The position numbers and the translations under genes were made by a program. The notes beneath the pieces were generated by a model that was not told the origin of the DNA, did no database searches, and was given only the letters and a program-made list of their open reading frames with translations. Shown piece by piece: positions 7,609 through 18,744 of a stretch of 64,000 nt of DNA (the first letter of the stretch is position 1; each line of letters starts with the position of its first letter). Source of the DNA: Pseudonocardiaceae bacterium (GTDB lineage: Bacteria; Actinomycetota; Actinomycetes; Mycobacteriales; Pseudonocardiaceae); contig WHSZ01000004.1 of the NCBI GenBank assembly GCA_009379845.1, positions 62,001-126,000 on the forward strand. Reading direction: 5' to 3'.

Positions 7609-9288
7609 CTAAGCCGTCCCGCTTATCGTGCGGTCGTCGGCGTCCGTGCGCGGCTTCCGCTTGAACAGCGGCGAGGTGCGATGCAGCACGAACAGCGCGA
7701 GGGCGAGCACCACCAGCGCGCCGGCGTACGCCTGGGTGAGGATGTAGGTGCGACCGTCGAAGGTGCTGCCGGTCGTGGGGATCAGCACCGCGAGCACCGT
7801 GCTGGTCGCGGTGGCCACCTGGCGGAACCGGGAGTTACCCGCGGACGCGGCCAGCGGGATGACCGCCCAGAGCAGGTACCACGGTTGCATCGCGGGGTGC
7901 AGCAGGGAGAACGTGCCGAGTGCCACGCCGAGCGCGATGATCGGCTGCCGGCGGCCGTGGAAGCTGTCCAGCAGCAACCGGACGGTGATCACGGCGGCCA
8001 CCAGCGTGGCGATCAGGTAGATCACCGACGTCAACGCCATGGTGTGGTTGCCGAGGTTCAGCGTGATGCCGAGAACGCCGCCGATATTCGCCAGCTCGGA
8101 TACCGGCGAAATCCAGCTGCGCACCAGGGACGGCGTGTCCAGCGCACCGATCCACCCGAACCCGAGCCCGGTCACCACGCACACCGCGACCATCGTTGGC
8201 AGGAAGATGGCGAGGTGCACGGCGGCGGACCGCACCAGGTGGCGGTACGAACTGCCCCACCGTCTGGCCACCATCACGGCGATGAACGGCAGCGCCGCGA
8301 GGGCCTGCACTTTTACGGTCGCGCCGAGCGTGATGATTACCGCACCGAGCGCAAGGCTCAGTAACTCGTGACGCTGGCGGGGTGGTGGCGGCTGGCCTGG
8401 TGTCCGTCTCGGCAACCAGCGCAGCCCAAGCTCGATTCCGGCCATCATCAACCCGATCGCGAGCGCGTCGTTGTGCGCACCGGCGATCAGGTGGAACAGC
8501 ACAAGCGGATTCGCCGCACCCAGCCACAGCGCGGTGGACGGGTGCACGCCGAACCGCTTCGCCAGCCGCGGCAACGCCCAGACGATCAGCGCGAGGCCGA
8601 TCAGCGCGAGCACGCGCTGCAGCAGCACCCCGGTGACCACGTGGTTGCCGACCAGCCCGCTGATCACGCTTCCCAGGCTGAGGAACAGCGGACCGTAGGG
8701 GGCGGGCGTTTCCCGCCACATGTTGGACACGCCCCTGGTCAGCGGGTGATCGACGCCGAGCGCCGTCGCCGGCCCCCGGGTGTACGGGTCGAGGCCGCGG
8801 TGCACGATCTCGCTCTGCGCGAGATAGCTGTACACGTCCCTGCTGAACAGTGGCGGGATGACCATCAGTGGCAGCGCCCACATGATCAGCGTGCGATCCA
8901 GCTGCGCCCGGCTGACGATCCGGGCGACGCCGGGCCGCGCGAACCGGCCGAGCAGCAGCCAGCCGACGATCAGCATGCACATCCCGGCGAACGCGCAACC
9001 AAGGGCGGCGGTCGGCAGCCTCGAGAACAGGCCCAGTACTGGCACACCGGGTAGCGGGTTGAACACCGGTGCCGCACCCGCGCCGAGCGAACCGAAGGCG
9101 AGCAGCAGCGCGCCGACCGTTCCGAACCGGCGTATCGCATCCAGTGACCGATACTCGGTGCCGTTCTGCGGCTCGGAACGCGGGGGCGGGCGATCGACGA
9201 CATCCGTGGCCGTGCCACTGCTGTTCGTTAATCCACCCGCGGTCACGTCCAGCAGCGTATCGGCCCCGGTCGGCGTGACTCCGGTCAC
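7609..9288 (-). CDS. mptB: MptB-like polyprenol-phosphomannose-dependent alpha-1,6-mannosyltransferase
   Basis: Multi-spanning GT-C glycosyltransferase that would add alpha-1,6-mannose to a lipid-linked glycan (lipomannan/lipoarabinomannan core in mycobacteria) from polyprenyl-phosphomannose outside the membrane. The GT-C acidic motif is visible in the first extracellular loop (SRDVYSYLAQSEIVHRG), followed by DPYTRGP and APYGPLFL, then about ten hydrophobic helices. I start at GTG 9288 (AGGA just upstream, 559 aa). GTG 9246 is a shorter alternative; the frame is open to 9570 but overlaps sufR. It is divergent from sufR with about 50 bp between starts, as in M. tuberculosis Rv1459c-Rv1460. Confidence 0.82.
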   Translation of the reverse strand: MTGVTPTGADTLLDVTAGGLTNSSGTATDVVDRPPPRSEPQNGTEYRSLDAIRRFGTVGALLLAFGSLGAGAAPVFNPLPGVPVLGLFSRLPTAALGCAFAGMCMLIVGWLLLGRFARPGVARIVSRAQLDRTLIMWALPLMVIPPLFSRDVYSYLAQSEIVHRGLDPYTRGPATALGVDHPLTRGVSNMWRETPAPYGPLFLSLGSVISGLVGNHVVTGVLLQRVLALIGLALIVWALPRLAKRFGVHPSTALWLGAANPLVLFHLIAGAHNDALAIGLMMAGIELGLRWLPRRTPGQPPPPRQRHELLSLALGAVIITLGATVKVQALAALPFIAVMVARRWGSSYRHLVRSAAVHLAIFLPTMVAVCVVTGLGFGWIGALDTPSLVRSWISPVSELANIGGVLGITLNLGNHTMALTSVIYLIATLVAAVITVRLLLDSFHGRRQPIIALGVALGTFSLLHPAMQPWYLLWAVIPLAASAGNSRFRQVATATSTVLAVLIPTTGSTFDGRTYILTQAYAGALVVLALALFVLHRTSPLFKRKPRTDADDRTISGTA

Positions 9289-9327
9289 CGGTCCTAAGGC
9301 GCTCTTTGCCGGGCTTCCGGAAATAAG

Positions 9328-9344
9328 ACACAATAGTGTTGTGA
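9328..9344 (+). promoter_or_regulatory. Palindromic candidate SufR operator over the sufR start
   Basis: Two nested inverted repeats share one spot: ACAC-AATA-GTGT (9328-9339) and CACAA-TAGTG-TTGTG (9329-9343). The second runs into the GTG start codon of sufR at 9341. Mycobacterial SufR proteins are reported to bind ACACT/TGTGA-type repeats and to repress their own operon. The position over the start codon fits autorepression of the sufR-sufT operon. The symmetry is seen directly; binding is inferred. Confidence 0.55.
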
Positions 9345-10051
9345 AAATGACCGGGCCAGCAACGAGCGAGCAGGCGGACGGCCGCACTCGAGAGAGTGTC
9401 GCGCGTCTGCTGCTCGAACACGGTCCGATCACCGCCGTAGCCGTCGCCGAGCAGCTCGGTATCAGCTCGACGGCGGTACGCAGGCATCTGGACGGCCTCG
9501 TCGCCGAGGGCGAGGCCACCACCAGGGACGCACCGCGGACCGCTTCGCGGGGGCGTGGCCGCCCGGCCAAGCTGTTCCTGCTGACCGAGGCCGGTCGTGC
9601 CCGGTTCGGGCATGCCTACGACGACCTGGCCGTCGCCGCGCTCCGCTTCGTCGCGGAGAACGGCGGCGAACAAGCCGTGCGGGAGTTCGCGGAACGCCGC
9701 ATGGCTACCTTGGTGGAGCGACACCGCTCGAAGGTGCTCGCCAAACGCGAGCCATCCGCACGGGCCGCTTCACTGGCGGCGGCACTGACCAGTGAGGGTT
9801 ACGCTGCCTCGACGCAACACCTCGGAAGTGGCGAGCAGCTGTGCCAGCACCACTGCCCGGTCGCCCATGTGGCGGCTGAGTTCCCCGAGCTGTGCGAGGC
9901 CGAAACGGCGGCGTTCGCCGACCTGCTCGGCACGCACGTACAGCGATTGGCAACGATCGCACGCGGCGATGCCGCATGCACGACACACGTACCCGCGCAG
10001 AAACAGGCGGGTCGACAAGAACAGACCCCGGATGGAGGGAAGCCCGCATGA
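9341..10051 (+). CDS. sufR: SufR-type iron-sulfur cluster-sensing transcriptional regulator
   Basis: Winged-helix repressor of the SUF operon (236 aa). The N-terminal HTH (residues about 10-75: [31 protein letters not shown]) is followed by a C-terminal ligand domain. That domain has cysteines C168, C172 and C185 in [10 protein letters not shown]...ELC, the arrangement used to hold a 4Fe-4S cluster in SufR proteins. Loss of the cluster is expected to release DNA and induce the operon. The start is GTG 9341 (ATG 9347 also possible). Its stop overlaps the sufB ATG by four bases. Confidence 0.92.
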   Translation: MKMTGPATSEQADGRTRESVARLLLEHGPITAVAVAEQLGISSTAVRRHLDGLVAEGEATTRDAPRTASRGRGRPAKLFLLTEAGRARFGHAYDDLAVAALRFVAENGGEQAVREFAERRMATLVERHRSKVLAKREPSARAASLAAALTSEGYAASTQHLGSGEQLCQHHCPVAHVAAEFPELCEAETAAFADLLGTHVQRLATIARGDAACTTHVPAQKQAGRQEQTPDGGKPA

Positions 10052-11505
10052 CTGCCGCTGCGGAGCAGCGCACACCCACCACACCAGTAGGGCAGCCACT
10101 GACTCAGGACGAGGCCATCGCGAGCCTCGGCCGGTACGAGTACGGCTGGGCCGATTCTGATGCTGCGGGTGCGAGCGCACGTCGAGGCCTGAACGAGGAA
10201 GTCGTTCGGGAAATCTCGGCGAGGAAGGGCGAGCCCGAGTGGATGCTCGAGGCGCGGCTCAAGGCGCTGAAGCTGTTCGAGCGCAAACCCATGCCGAATT
10301 GGGGTGCCGACCTCTCGGACATCGACTTCGACAACATCAAGTACTTCGTGCGCTCCACCGAGCAGCAGGCGACCAGCTGGGAGGAGCTGCCGGAGGACAT
10401 CAAGAACACCTACGACAAGCTGGGCATCCCGGAGGCGGAGAAGCAGCGGCTGGTCGCGGGTGTCGCCGCGCAGTACGAATCCGAGGTCGTCTACCACAAG
10501 ATCCGGGAAGACCTGGAGGCCCAGGGTGTGCAGTTCCTGGACACCGACACCGCGCTTCGCGAGCACCCGGAGATCTTCAAGGAGTACTTCGCCTCGGTGA
10601 TTCCGGCCGGTGACAACAAGTTCTCCGCGTTGAACACCGCGGTGTGGTCCGGTGGCTCGTTCATCTACGTGCCGAAGGGCGTGCACGTGGACATCCCGCT
10701 GCAGGCCTACTTCCGGATCAACACCGAGAACATGGGCCAGTTCGAGCGGACCCTGATCGTGGTGGACGAGGACGCCTACGTGCACTACGTGGAAGGCTGC
10801 ACCGCGCCGATCTACCAGTCCGACTCGCTGCACTCCGCCGTGGTCGAGATCGTGGTGAAGAAGGGCGCACGGTGCCGCTACACCACGATCCAGAACTGGT
10901 CGAACAACGTCTACAACCTGGTCACCAAGCGGGCCAAGGCCGAAGAGGGCGCCACCATGGAATGGGTGGACGGCAACATCGGCTCCAAGGTCACCATGAA
11001 GTATCCGTCGGTCTTCCTGATGGGCGAGCACGCCAAGGGCGAGGTGCTCTCCGTCGCGTTCGCCGGTGAGGGTCAGCACACCGACGCCGGCGCGAAGATG
11101 GAGCACATGGCGCCGCACACCTCCTCGACGATCGTGTCGAAGTCGGTGGCGCGCGGCGGTGGCCGCACCTCGTACCGCGGTCTGGTGAAGATCGCCAAGC
11201 GGGCGCATCACTCGCGCTCCACGGTGAAGTGCGACGCGCTGCTGGTGGACACCGTGTCCCGGTCGGACACCTACCCGTACGTGGACATCCGCAACGACGA
11301 CGTGTCCATGGGCCACGAGGCCACCGTCTCCAAGGTCAGCGAGGACCAGTTGTTCTACCTGATGTCCCGCGGGCTGACCGAGGACGAGGCGATGGCGATG
11401 ATCGTGCGCGGGTTCGTCGAGCCGATCGCGCGCGAACTGCCGATGGAGTACGCGCTCGAGCTGAACCGCCTGATCGAACTGCAAATGGAAGGAGCCGTCG
11501 GCTGA
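10048..11505 (+). CDS. sufB: Fe-S cluster assembly protein SufB
   Basis: Scaffold subunit of the SufBCD complex, on which sulfur and iron are assembled in the cytosol. The 485-aa length is typical. Family segments include [27 protein letters not shown] (cysteine near residue 251), [13 protein letters not shown] and the C-terminal [19 protein letters not shown] at 10048 has GGAGGGA upstream and overlaps the sufR stop (ATGA). No intein is present, unlike M. tuberculosis SufB (Rv1461). Confidence 0.97.
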   Translation: MTAAAEQRTPTTPVGQPLTQDEAIASLGRYEYGWADSDAAGASARRGLNEEVVREISARKGEPEWMLEARLKALKLFERKPMPNWGADLSDIDFDNIKYFVRSTEQQATSWEELPEDIKNTYDKLGIPEAEKQRLVAGVAAQYESEVVYHKIREDLEAQGVQFLDTDTALREHPEIFKEYFASVIPAGDNKFSALNTAVWSGGSFIYVPKGVHVDIPLQAYFRINTENMGQFERTLIVVDEDAYVHYVEGCTAPIYQSDSLHSAVVEIVVKKGARCRYTTIQNWSNNVYNLVTKRAKAEEGATMEWVDGNIGSKVTMKYPSVFLMGEHAKGEVLSVAFAGEGQHTDAGAKMEHMAPHTSSTIVSKSVARGGGRTSYRGLVKIAKRAHHSRSTVKCDALLVDTVSRSDTYPYVDIRNDDVSMGHEATVSKVSEDQLFYLMSRGLTEDEAMAMIVRGFVEPIARELPMEYALELNRLIELQMEGAVG

Positions 11506-11506
11506 G

Positions 11507-12703
11507 ATGACGGTGACTGAGAACACTGTGCCTGCCGGCAGTGCAGACCACAACACTGTCGCGGAGGCCGCAGAGGCCACCGTTCCGGCGGTATCCAAGG
11601 GTGAGCGGTTCACCTCGTACGACGTGCGGGCCTTCGAGGTGCCGGGCGGGCGCGAGGAGAACTGGCGCTTCACCCCGATGAAACGGCTGCGGGGCCTGCA
11701 CGACGGCTCCGCGGTCGCGAACGGTGAGGTCAAGGTGGACGCCGACGTGGCGTCCGAGCTGCGGGTCGAGACCGTGGGCAGGGAGGACGGCCGGCTCGGT
11801 GTCGCCGGTGTGCCCAGCGACCGGATCGCCGCGCAGGCGTACTCGTCGTTCAGCACCGCGACCGTGCTGACCGTGCCGAAGGAAACCAAGGCCTCCGCGC
11901 CGAGCGTGATCCGGCTGACCGGGCCCGGCGAGGGCAACACCGCCTACGGGCACCTGCAGGTGCGCCTCGAGCAGTTCGCCGAGGCCGTCGTGGTGCTCGA
12001 CCACCAGGGTTCCGGCACCTACGCGGACAACGTGGAGTTCGTGATCGGCGACTCCGCGAAGCTCACCGTGGTCAGCGTGCAGGACTGGGCCGACGACGCG
12101 GTGCACGTTTCGGAACAGCACCTCAAACTAGGCAGGGACGCGACGCTGAAGCACACCCTTGTGACCCTCGGCGGGGACCTGGTGCGTATCTCGCCGACCG
12201 CCACGTTCGCGGACAAGGGTGGCGATGTCGAGCTGCTCGGGCTGTACTTCTCGGACGCGGGGCAGCACCAGGAGCACCGGCTGTTCGTGGATCACGCGGT
12301 GCCGAACTGCAAGTCCAACGTGGTCTACAAGGGTGCGCTGCAGGGCGACGGCGCGCACAGCGTGTGGATCGGCGACGTGCTGATCCGGGCCGCGGCCGAG
12401 GCGACCGACACCTTCGAGCTGAACCGCAACCTGGTGCTCACCGAAGGAGCGCGTGCCGACTCGGTGCCGAACCTGGAAATCGAGACCGGCGAGATCGAGG
12501 GCGCCGGGCACGCCAGTGCCACCGGAAGATTCGACGACGAGCAGTTGTTCTACCTGCAGTCCCGCGGGATCGTCGAGGAGCAGGCCCGCCGGCTGGTGGT
12601 GCGCGGGTTTTTCCACGAGATCCTGATGAAGATCGACGTGCCCGAGGTTCGCGAGCGGCTGGAGGCGGCGATCGAGGCTGAACTCGAAGCCGTTGGTGCC
12701 TGA
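11507..12703 (+). CDS. sufD: Fe-S cluster assembly protein SufD
   Basis: Paralogue of SufB that pairs with it and with the SufC ATPase (398 aa). The N-terminal part carries the REENWRFTPMKRLRGL segment, the middle forms the beta-helix (VVVLDHQGSGTYADNVEF), and the C-terminal UPF0051 core reads HRLFVDHAVPNCKSNVVYKG and DDEQLFYLQSRGI. The conserved His and Cys of HAVPNCKS are retained, and they are thought to take part in cluster assembly at the SufB-SufD interface. It starts one base after sufB. Confidence 0.96.
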   Translation: MTVTENTVPAGSADHNTVAEAAEATVPAVSKGERFTSYDVRAFEVPGGREENWRFTPMKRLRGLHDGSAVANGEVKVDADVASELRVETVGREDGRLGVAGVPSDRIAAQAYSSFSTATVLTVPKETKASAPSVIRLTGPGEGNTAYGHLQVRLEQFAEAVVVLDHQGSGTYADNVEFVIGDSAKLTVVSVQDWADDAVHVSEQHLKLGRDATLKHTLVTLGGDLVRISPTATFADKGGDVELLGLYFSDAGQHQEHRLFVDHAVPNCKSNVVYKGALQGDGAHSVWIGDVLIRAAAEATDTFELNRNLVLTEGARADSVPNLEIETGEIEGAGHASATGRFDDEQLFYLQSRGIVEEQARRLVVRGFFHEILMKIDVPEVRERLEAAIEAELEAVGA

Positions 12704-12743
12704 GCAAAGACTTTCCCGCTACACCAGGAGAAACGACAAGCAG

Positions 12744-14794
<2,051 letters not shown>

Positions 14795-14797
14795 GCG

Positions 14798-15247
14798 ATG
14801 CAGCTGGAAAGCATGTACCAGGAGATCATCCTGGACCACTACAAGAATCCGCACCGCCGCGGGTTGCGGGACCCGTTCGACGGTGAGTCGTTCCAGGTCA
14901 ACCCGACCTGCGGGGACGAGGTGACGTTGCGGGTGAAGCTGGACGGCGACACCGTGACCGACGTGTCCTACGAGGGGCAGGGCTGCTCGATCAGCCAGGC
15001 TTCCACCTCGGTGTTGACCGATCTGGTCGTGGGGCACACCCTGAGCGAAGCGAATACCACGATGGAGGCGTTCGTTGAACTGATGCAGGGACGCGGGCAG
15101 GTCGAGCCGGACGAGGACGTGCTCGACGACGGCATCGCCTTCGCGGGTGTCGCGAAGTATCCGGCCAGGGTGAAGTGCGCGTTGCTCGGCTGGATGGCGT
15201 TCAAGGACGCGGTAGCGAAAGTGGATCAAGGAGTGGGAACGTCATGA
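14798..15247 (+). CDS. sufU: SufU sulfur-transfer protein
   Basis: Zinc-containing IscU-like protein that takes persulfide sulfur from SufS in Gram-positive bacteria (149 aa). The metal/sulfur ligands are C38 and D40 in NPTCGDE, C63 in GQGCSISQAS and C127 in ARVKCALLGW. The SufU-specific insertion between the second and third cysteine (about residues 80-105) is present, separating it from IscU. It follows sufS by three bases. Confidence 0.95.
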   Translation: MQLESMYQEIILDHYKNPHRRGLRDPFDGESFQVNPTCGDEVTLRVKLDGDTVTDVSYEGQGCSISQASTSVLTDLVVGHTLSEANTTMEAFVELMQGRGQVEPDEDVLDDGIAFAGVAKYPARVKCALLGWMAFKDAVAKVDQGVGTS

Positions 15248-15636
15248 CCGAACCGACCGCCGAGGAGCGCGGCGCGACGAGCCTGCCCGAACCGCCGCAG
15301 GCCGGCGGTGACACGGCCGCCGTCGAGGACGTCGAGGAAGCCATGCGCGACGTCGTGGATCCGGAGCTCGGTATCAACGTGGTCGATCTCGGGCTGGTCT
15401 ACGACATCCGGGTGGAGCAGGACAACACAGCCACCCTCGACATGACGCTTACCTCGGCGGCCTGCCCGCTGACGGACGTGATCGAAGACCAGACCAAGAT
15501 GGCGCTGACCAGCGGGCCAGGCGGGGGCGTGGTGACCGACTACCGGATCAATTGGGTCTGGATGCCGCCGTGGGGTCCCGAGAAGATCACCGAAGACGGC
15601 CGCGAGCAGCTGAGGGCACTGGGCTTCACGGTCTGA
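15244..15636 (+). CDS. sufT: SufT, DUF59/MIP18-family Fe-S assembly factor
   Basis: Small cytosolic protein (130 aa) of the MIP18/DUF59 family, implicated in maturation of Fe-S proteins. After an acidic 28-residue N-terminal tail, the domain shows VEEAMRDVVDPELGINVVDLGLVYDI, with the typical DPE motif, and the conserved cysteine segment TSAACPLTD. I start at ATG 15244, which overlaps the sufU stop (ATGA); it is the last gene of the SUF operon and is followed by a strong hairpin. Confidence 0.92.
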   Translation: MTEPTAEERGATSLPEPPQAGGDTAAVEDVEEAMRDVVDPELGINVVDLGLVYDIRVEQDNTATLDMTLTSAACPLTDVIEDQTKMALTSGPGGGVVTDYRINWVWMPPWGPEKITEDGREQLRALGFTV

Positions 15637-15640
15637 TCCG

Positions 15641-15668
15641 TTCCGCGACACGGCACCGTGTCGCGGAA
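15641..15668. terminator. Bidirectional hairpin terminator after sufT
   Basis: Perfect 13-bp inverted repeat TTCCGCGACACGG-CA-CCGTGTCGCGGAA in the 67-bp gap between the convergent sufT and EAL/GGDEF genes. A partial copy (CGTGTCGCGGA) follows directly at 15674-15684. There is no T-tract, as is common for actinobacterial terminators. Confidence 0.7.
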
Positions 15669-15703
15669 TGAACGTGTCGCGGACCGAACACGTCCCGGTC
15701 TGC

Positions 15704-17419
15704 TCAGGAGACCGCGCGCTGCTGAGGGAAATCGTGCCGCCGGCCGCGCAGCACGTCGACCCGCTCGGTGCCTGGCCTGCCGAGCACCCAGCTCGACTCG
15801 CTGACCGCCTTCGCGTGCTTCTTCAACGGAGCGAGCAGGCGGGCCACCTCGCGGTACGAGCCGACCGAACCGGCCGCGCACACCAGCGTGGCAAGCGACA
15901 CGCTGACCGGCAGTCCTTCGGCGTTCCACGGGGTGTCCAGCACGGCGTTTGCCAGTGCTGCGATCTCGTCGAGGTCGGTGACGAGCAAGAAGTCGTCGCC
16001 GCCAACGTGCCCTAGGGTGACGGTGCGCATCCCGGAGGCGGCGTCGCTCAACGTGCGCCCGAGCCCGCGCAGCAGATCGTCACCCGCCGCGAAGCCCACC
16101 GTATCGTTCACCGCCTTGAAGCCGTCCACATCCAGCCAGGCGGTCACGAACGCCTGCCCGGTCGCGATCCTGCGGTCCACGTCGCGGGCCACCACGTCGC
16201 TGCCTGGCAACCGGGTGAGCGGGTTGAGCGCGGCCGCGTGCTCGATCTTCGCCTCGGCCACGCCACGCACGATCTCGGTGACCCGGACCATCCCGACGCA
16301 GCGGCCCTCCGAATCGATCACGATCACGTTGTCCCCTGTGCGGCTCCAATCCGCGTCGGTGACCAGATCGAGTAGCTGCATCGCGGTGGCCTCGATGCCG
16401 ATCACGTGCGGCGGGTCGGCCAGCCGGGCCGCGTCCTTGCGCGCGTGCAGCGCGTGGCCGTACGGCCCGGTGACCGCGAGCAGGAAGCGGTTCCGGTCGA
16501 TCGACCACTGTGGACGCTCGTGCTCGTCGACAAGTACCACACCGGTCGGCCCGTCCTCGGAAGCGAGCACCTCGCGGACCTCGTCGGCGGTGGCGTGCAC
16601 CGGCAGCATGCGTGCCGGGTGAATGAAGTCCCTGACCCTCGGCGCGGACTGCGGGGACAGCGCCACCGGGTTGTCCTGCGCGGCTGGTTCCGGCGTGGCC
16701 AGCGTGGTCGTCGCCGCAGATGCCATCTCGAAGCGCGCCATGGCGAACAGCTCGCCCTGGGCGAGCCGGACGCCGAGCCGGCGAAGGGCGTCGAGCTGGT
16801 TCTCGGTTTCCACGCCGACCGCGACCAACCGGGCGTCGTTGCGCGCGGAGAGGTGCACGAGGGATTCGGCCAGTGCGACCGAGTTCGCGTCGTCGGGCAG
16901 CCCGGTGATCGCGCGGCGGTCCAGCTTGATCGTGTCGACCGGCGCGTGAGCGAGCAGCAGCATCGGCACATCGCCCTCGCCGACGCCGTCGATCGCGATC
17001 CGGAAGCCGGTGTCCACGAGTTCGTGCATGCCACGCAGCAGCGTGTCCTGGTGTACCCCGGTGTAGGGCGGGCCGACCTCCAGCACGACTTCACGCGGTC
17101 GCCTTCCGGTTCGCGCGAGTGCCTCGAGCAGCGGGTGGAACTCGTCGATCGGGCTGCTGGCCGTGATGGCCTGCAAGTTGACGTGCAGCGGTAACAACGT
17201 CTCCTGCTCGGCGGCGGCGTATACCGCGTTCGCGGCGAGTGCGATGTCCAGTTCGGTCAGTTGACCTTGGCGGCGGGCAGCGTGCAACAGGTCAGCGACC
17301 GTCCCTGCCGGGGGTCTGGCGAGCGCTTCAACAGCCACGATGGCCCCGTTGTGCAAGCTGTACAGGGGCTGGAAGGCGAAGCGCACGGAGCTGGGGTACG
17401 CATTCACGCCCAACATCAT
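15704..17419 (-). CDS. EAL-CBS-GGDEF composite signalling protein, probably degenerate
   Basis: Cytosolic c-di-GMP-related protein of 571 aa with an unusual order: EAL-like domain (about 1-235), CBS pair (about 270-385), GGDEF domain (about 395-565). The EAL start motif is EALARP, but the catalytic ELTE position reads EVGPP and the DDFGTG loop reads DGVGEG, so phosphodiesterase activity is doubtful. IKLDR and GVETENQ are kept. The GGDEF loop reads GHVGGDDF, with D replacing E, and the RxxD inhibitory site is not evident. CBS domains suggest adenine-nucleotide sensing. A domain set like this more likely binds c-di-GMP or signals by contact than turns it over. Confidence 0.82.
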   Translation of the reverse strand: MMLGVNAYPSSVRFAFQPLYSLHNGAIVAVEALARPPAGTVADLLHAARRQGQLTELDIALAANAVYAAAEQETLLPLHVNLQAITASSPIDEFHPLLEALARTGRRPREVVLEVGPPYTGVHQDTLLRGMHELVDTGFRIAIDGVGEGDVPMLLLAHAPVDTIKLDRRAITGLPDDANSVALAESLVHLSARNDARLVAVGVETENQLDALRRLGVRLAQGELFAMARFEMASAATTTLATPEPAAQDNPVALSPQSAPRVRDFIHPARMLPVHATADEVREVLASEDGPTGVVLVDEHERPQWSIDRNRFLLAVTGPYGHALHARKDAARLADPPHVIGIEATAMQLLDLVTDADWSRTGDNVIVIDSEGRCVGMVRVTEIVRGVAEAKIEHAAALNPLTRLPGSDVVARDVDRRIATGQAFVTAWLDVDGFKAVNDTVGFAAGDDLLRGLGRTLSDAASGMRTVTLGHVGGDDFLLVTDLDEIAALANAVLDTPWNAEGLPVSVSLATLVCAAGSVGSYREVARLLAPLKKHAKAVSESSWVLGRPGTERVDVLRGRRHDFPQQRAVS

Positions 17420-17503
17420 GGTACGTACGCCGCCCAGATGGGTGATTTGGTTACCAATTGTTCATTTGGACTAGACGGACCTCACCCGATTGTCAGGCAG
17501 CTG

Positions 17504-18673
17504 TCACGGGACACTCGCGCGGAGAAGGTGCCGCCGCACCGAGGGTGGTGAAGCATGGAAGACCGCCCGCATGGCCGCGGTCGTACCCGCGACATCGTCG
17601 CGAACGGACAGGTATGCCCGTTGTGTCCCGGCGGGCTGTGCGAAGAACGCCTCGAAGAACGCGTTCAGCGACTCGGGCGGCATTCGGCGTAGCGACCGTA
17701 GGCCGTAGCGGCGCAGTCCGTGTACGGCGAACGCCGAGGACGACCAGATGGTGCGCTGCGCCGCGCGCACCGCCGCGGCAGGCGAGCGCGGCAGCGCCTC
17801 GGCTATCGCGGTGGCAACCGGTTGGGCGAGCCGCAGCGAGCTCGCGAGGCTGTATCCGGTCGCCGGGTGCACCAGGCCGGCTGCGACCCCGAACGCCAGC
17901 ACCTCGCCGGTCCGGCGCGGCGTGAGGTCGAGCGGTACCCGCACGCGCTCCTCCCGGTGCGGCGCGAGGTCGGCGAGCCCGGCCGCGGCCAGCCGCGCGT
18001 GCAGCCGCTCCCGCAGCACCTCGTGCGGCAGGCCGGGGCGCCGTGCCAGCGAGGTCTCCTCGATTAGCATCTGGCCGTGCCCGACGGGCACCCGGTAGCA
18101 GAAGCTCGCCGCCTGGCCGGAGGCGCCGAGGGCACCGGGTGCCGGCCGCCAGTCCATCAGCGTGGCGACCTCCGGATCCGCCAGGCCGCCCACCGCGCCG
18201 GCCGGTACCCGCACACCCACCGCGGTCTGCTCGGTGTGTGCACCGCGCGGCGGACCGCCGGACAGCGCTCGTCGCACCCCGGACGCGTCCACCACCACGG
18301 CGGCCGCGATCCGCTGCCCGTCGGTCAGGCGTACCGTCGCGCCATTGTTGCCCACCGTGACTTCCTCGGCGGTTCCGGTGATCGTCCGCACCGACGGATG
18401 CCGCAACCACCGGCCGAGCCCGTCGTTGTCCAGCACCACGTAGTCGCGAGGCACTCGTTGCTCGGTACGCGTGATCACCGTGGTGGCCGGTGGGCGGGCG
18501 GCGAAGGCCGATGCCGGGAGATGACCGAACTCGTCGAACCACCCGCCGTAGGTCGCGGGCCAGCCGCCGGTCGGCGCGGGCGCGAGGACCGCGGTGTGAA
18601 GCCCGCTTTCCGTGCAACACCAGGCAAGCGCCCAGCCGGCCGGCCCGGCCCCGACGATCAGCACGTCCACCAC
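17504..18673 (-). CDS. Lycopene cyclase family FAD-dependent protein
   Basis: Predicted flavoprotein of the CrtL/CrtY lycopene cyclase family (389 aa), which would cyclise the psi ends of lycopene in carotenoid biosynthesis. The Rossmann fingerprint VLIVGAGPAGWALA opens the protein, followed by the family signature PATYGGWFDEFGHLP near residue 45 and VVVDASGVRRAL. The C-terminal HPATGYSLASSLRLA is the substrate-domain glycine motif. The start is GTG 18673 or 18670, where the dinucleotide fold begins. No phytoene synthase, desaturase or GGPP synthase gene is in the window, so it is a solitary copy. It is divergent from dgt. Confidence 0.82.
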   Translation of the reverse strand: MVDVLIVGAGPAGWALAWCCTESGLHTAVLAPAPTGGWPATYGGWFDEFGHLPASAFAARPPATTVITRTEQRVPRDYVVLDNDGLGRWLRHPSVRTITGTAEEVTVGNNGATVRLTDGQRIAAAVVVDASGVRRALSGGPPRGAHTEQTAVGVRVPAGAVGGLADPEVATLMDWRPAPGALGASGQAASFCYRVPVGHGQMLIEETSLARRPGLPHEVLRERLHARLAAAGLADLAPHREERVRVPLDLTPRRTGEVLAFGVAAGLVHPATGYSLASSLRLAQPVATAIAEALPRSPAAAVRAAQRTIWSSSAFAVHGLRRYGLRSLRRMPPESLNAFFEAFFAQPAGTQRAYLSVRDDVAGTTAAMRAVFHASPPSVRRHLLRASVP

Positions 18674-18744
18674 ACCCCGAGCACACCACACCCGGTGTGA
18701 GCGTGCTGGCGCCGTCGACCGAGCCCTGACGCTACGGTCGGTGC

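Noticed and set aside
9799..11940. Minus-strand open frame of 713 codons opposite sufR-sufB-sufD
   Set aside because: The opposite strand carries clear SUF proteins; this frame is His/Val/Arg-rich with no domain.
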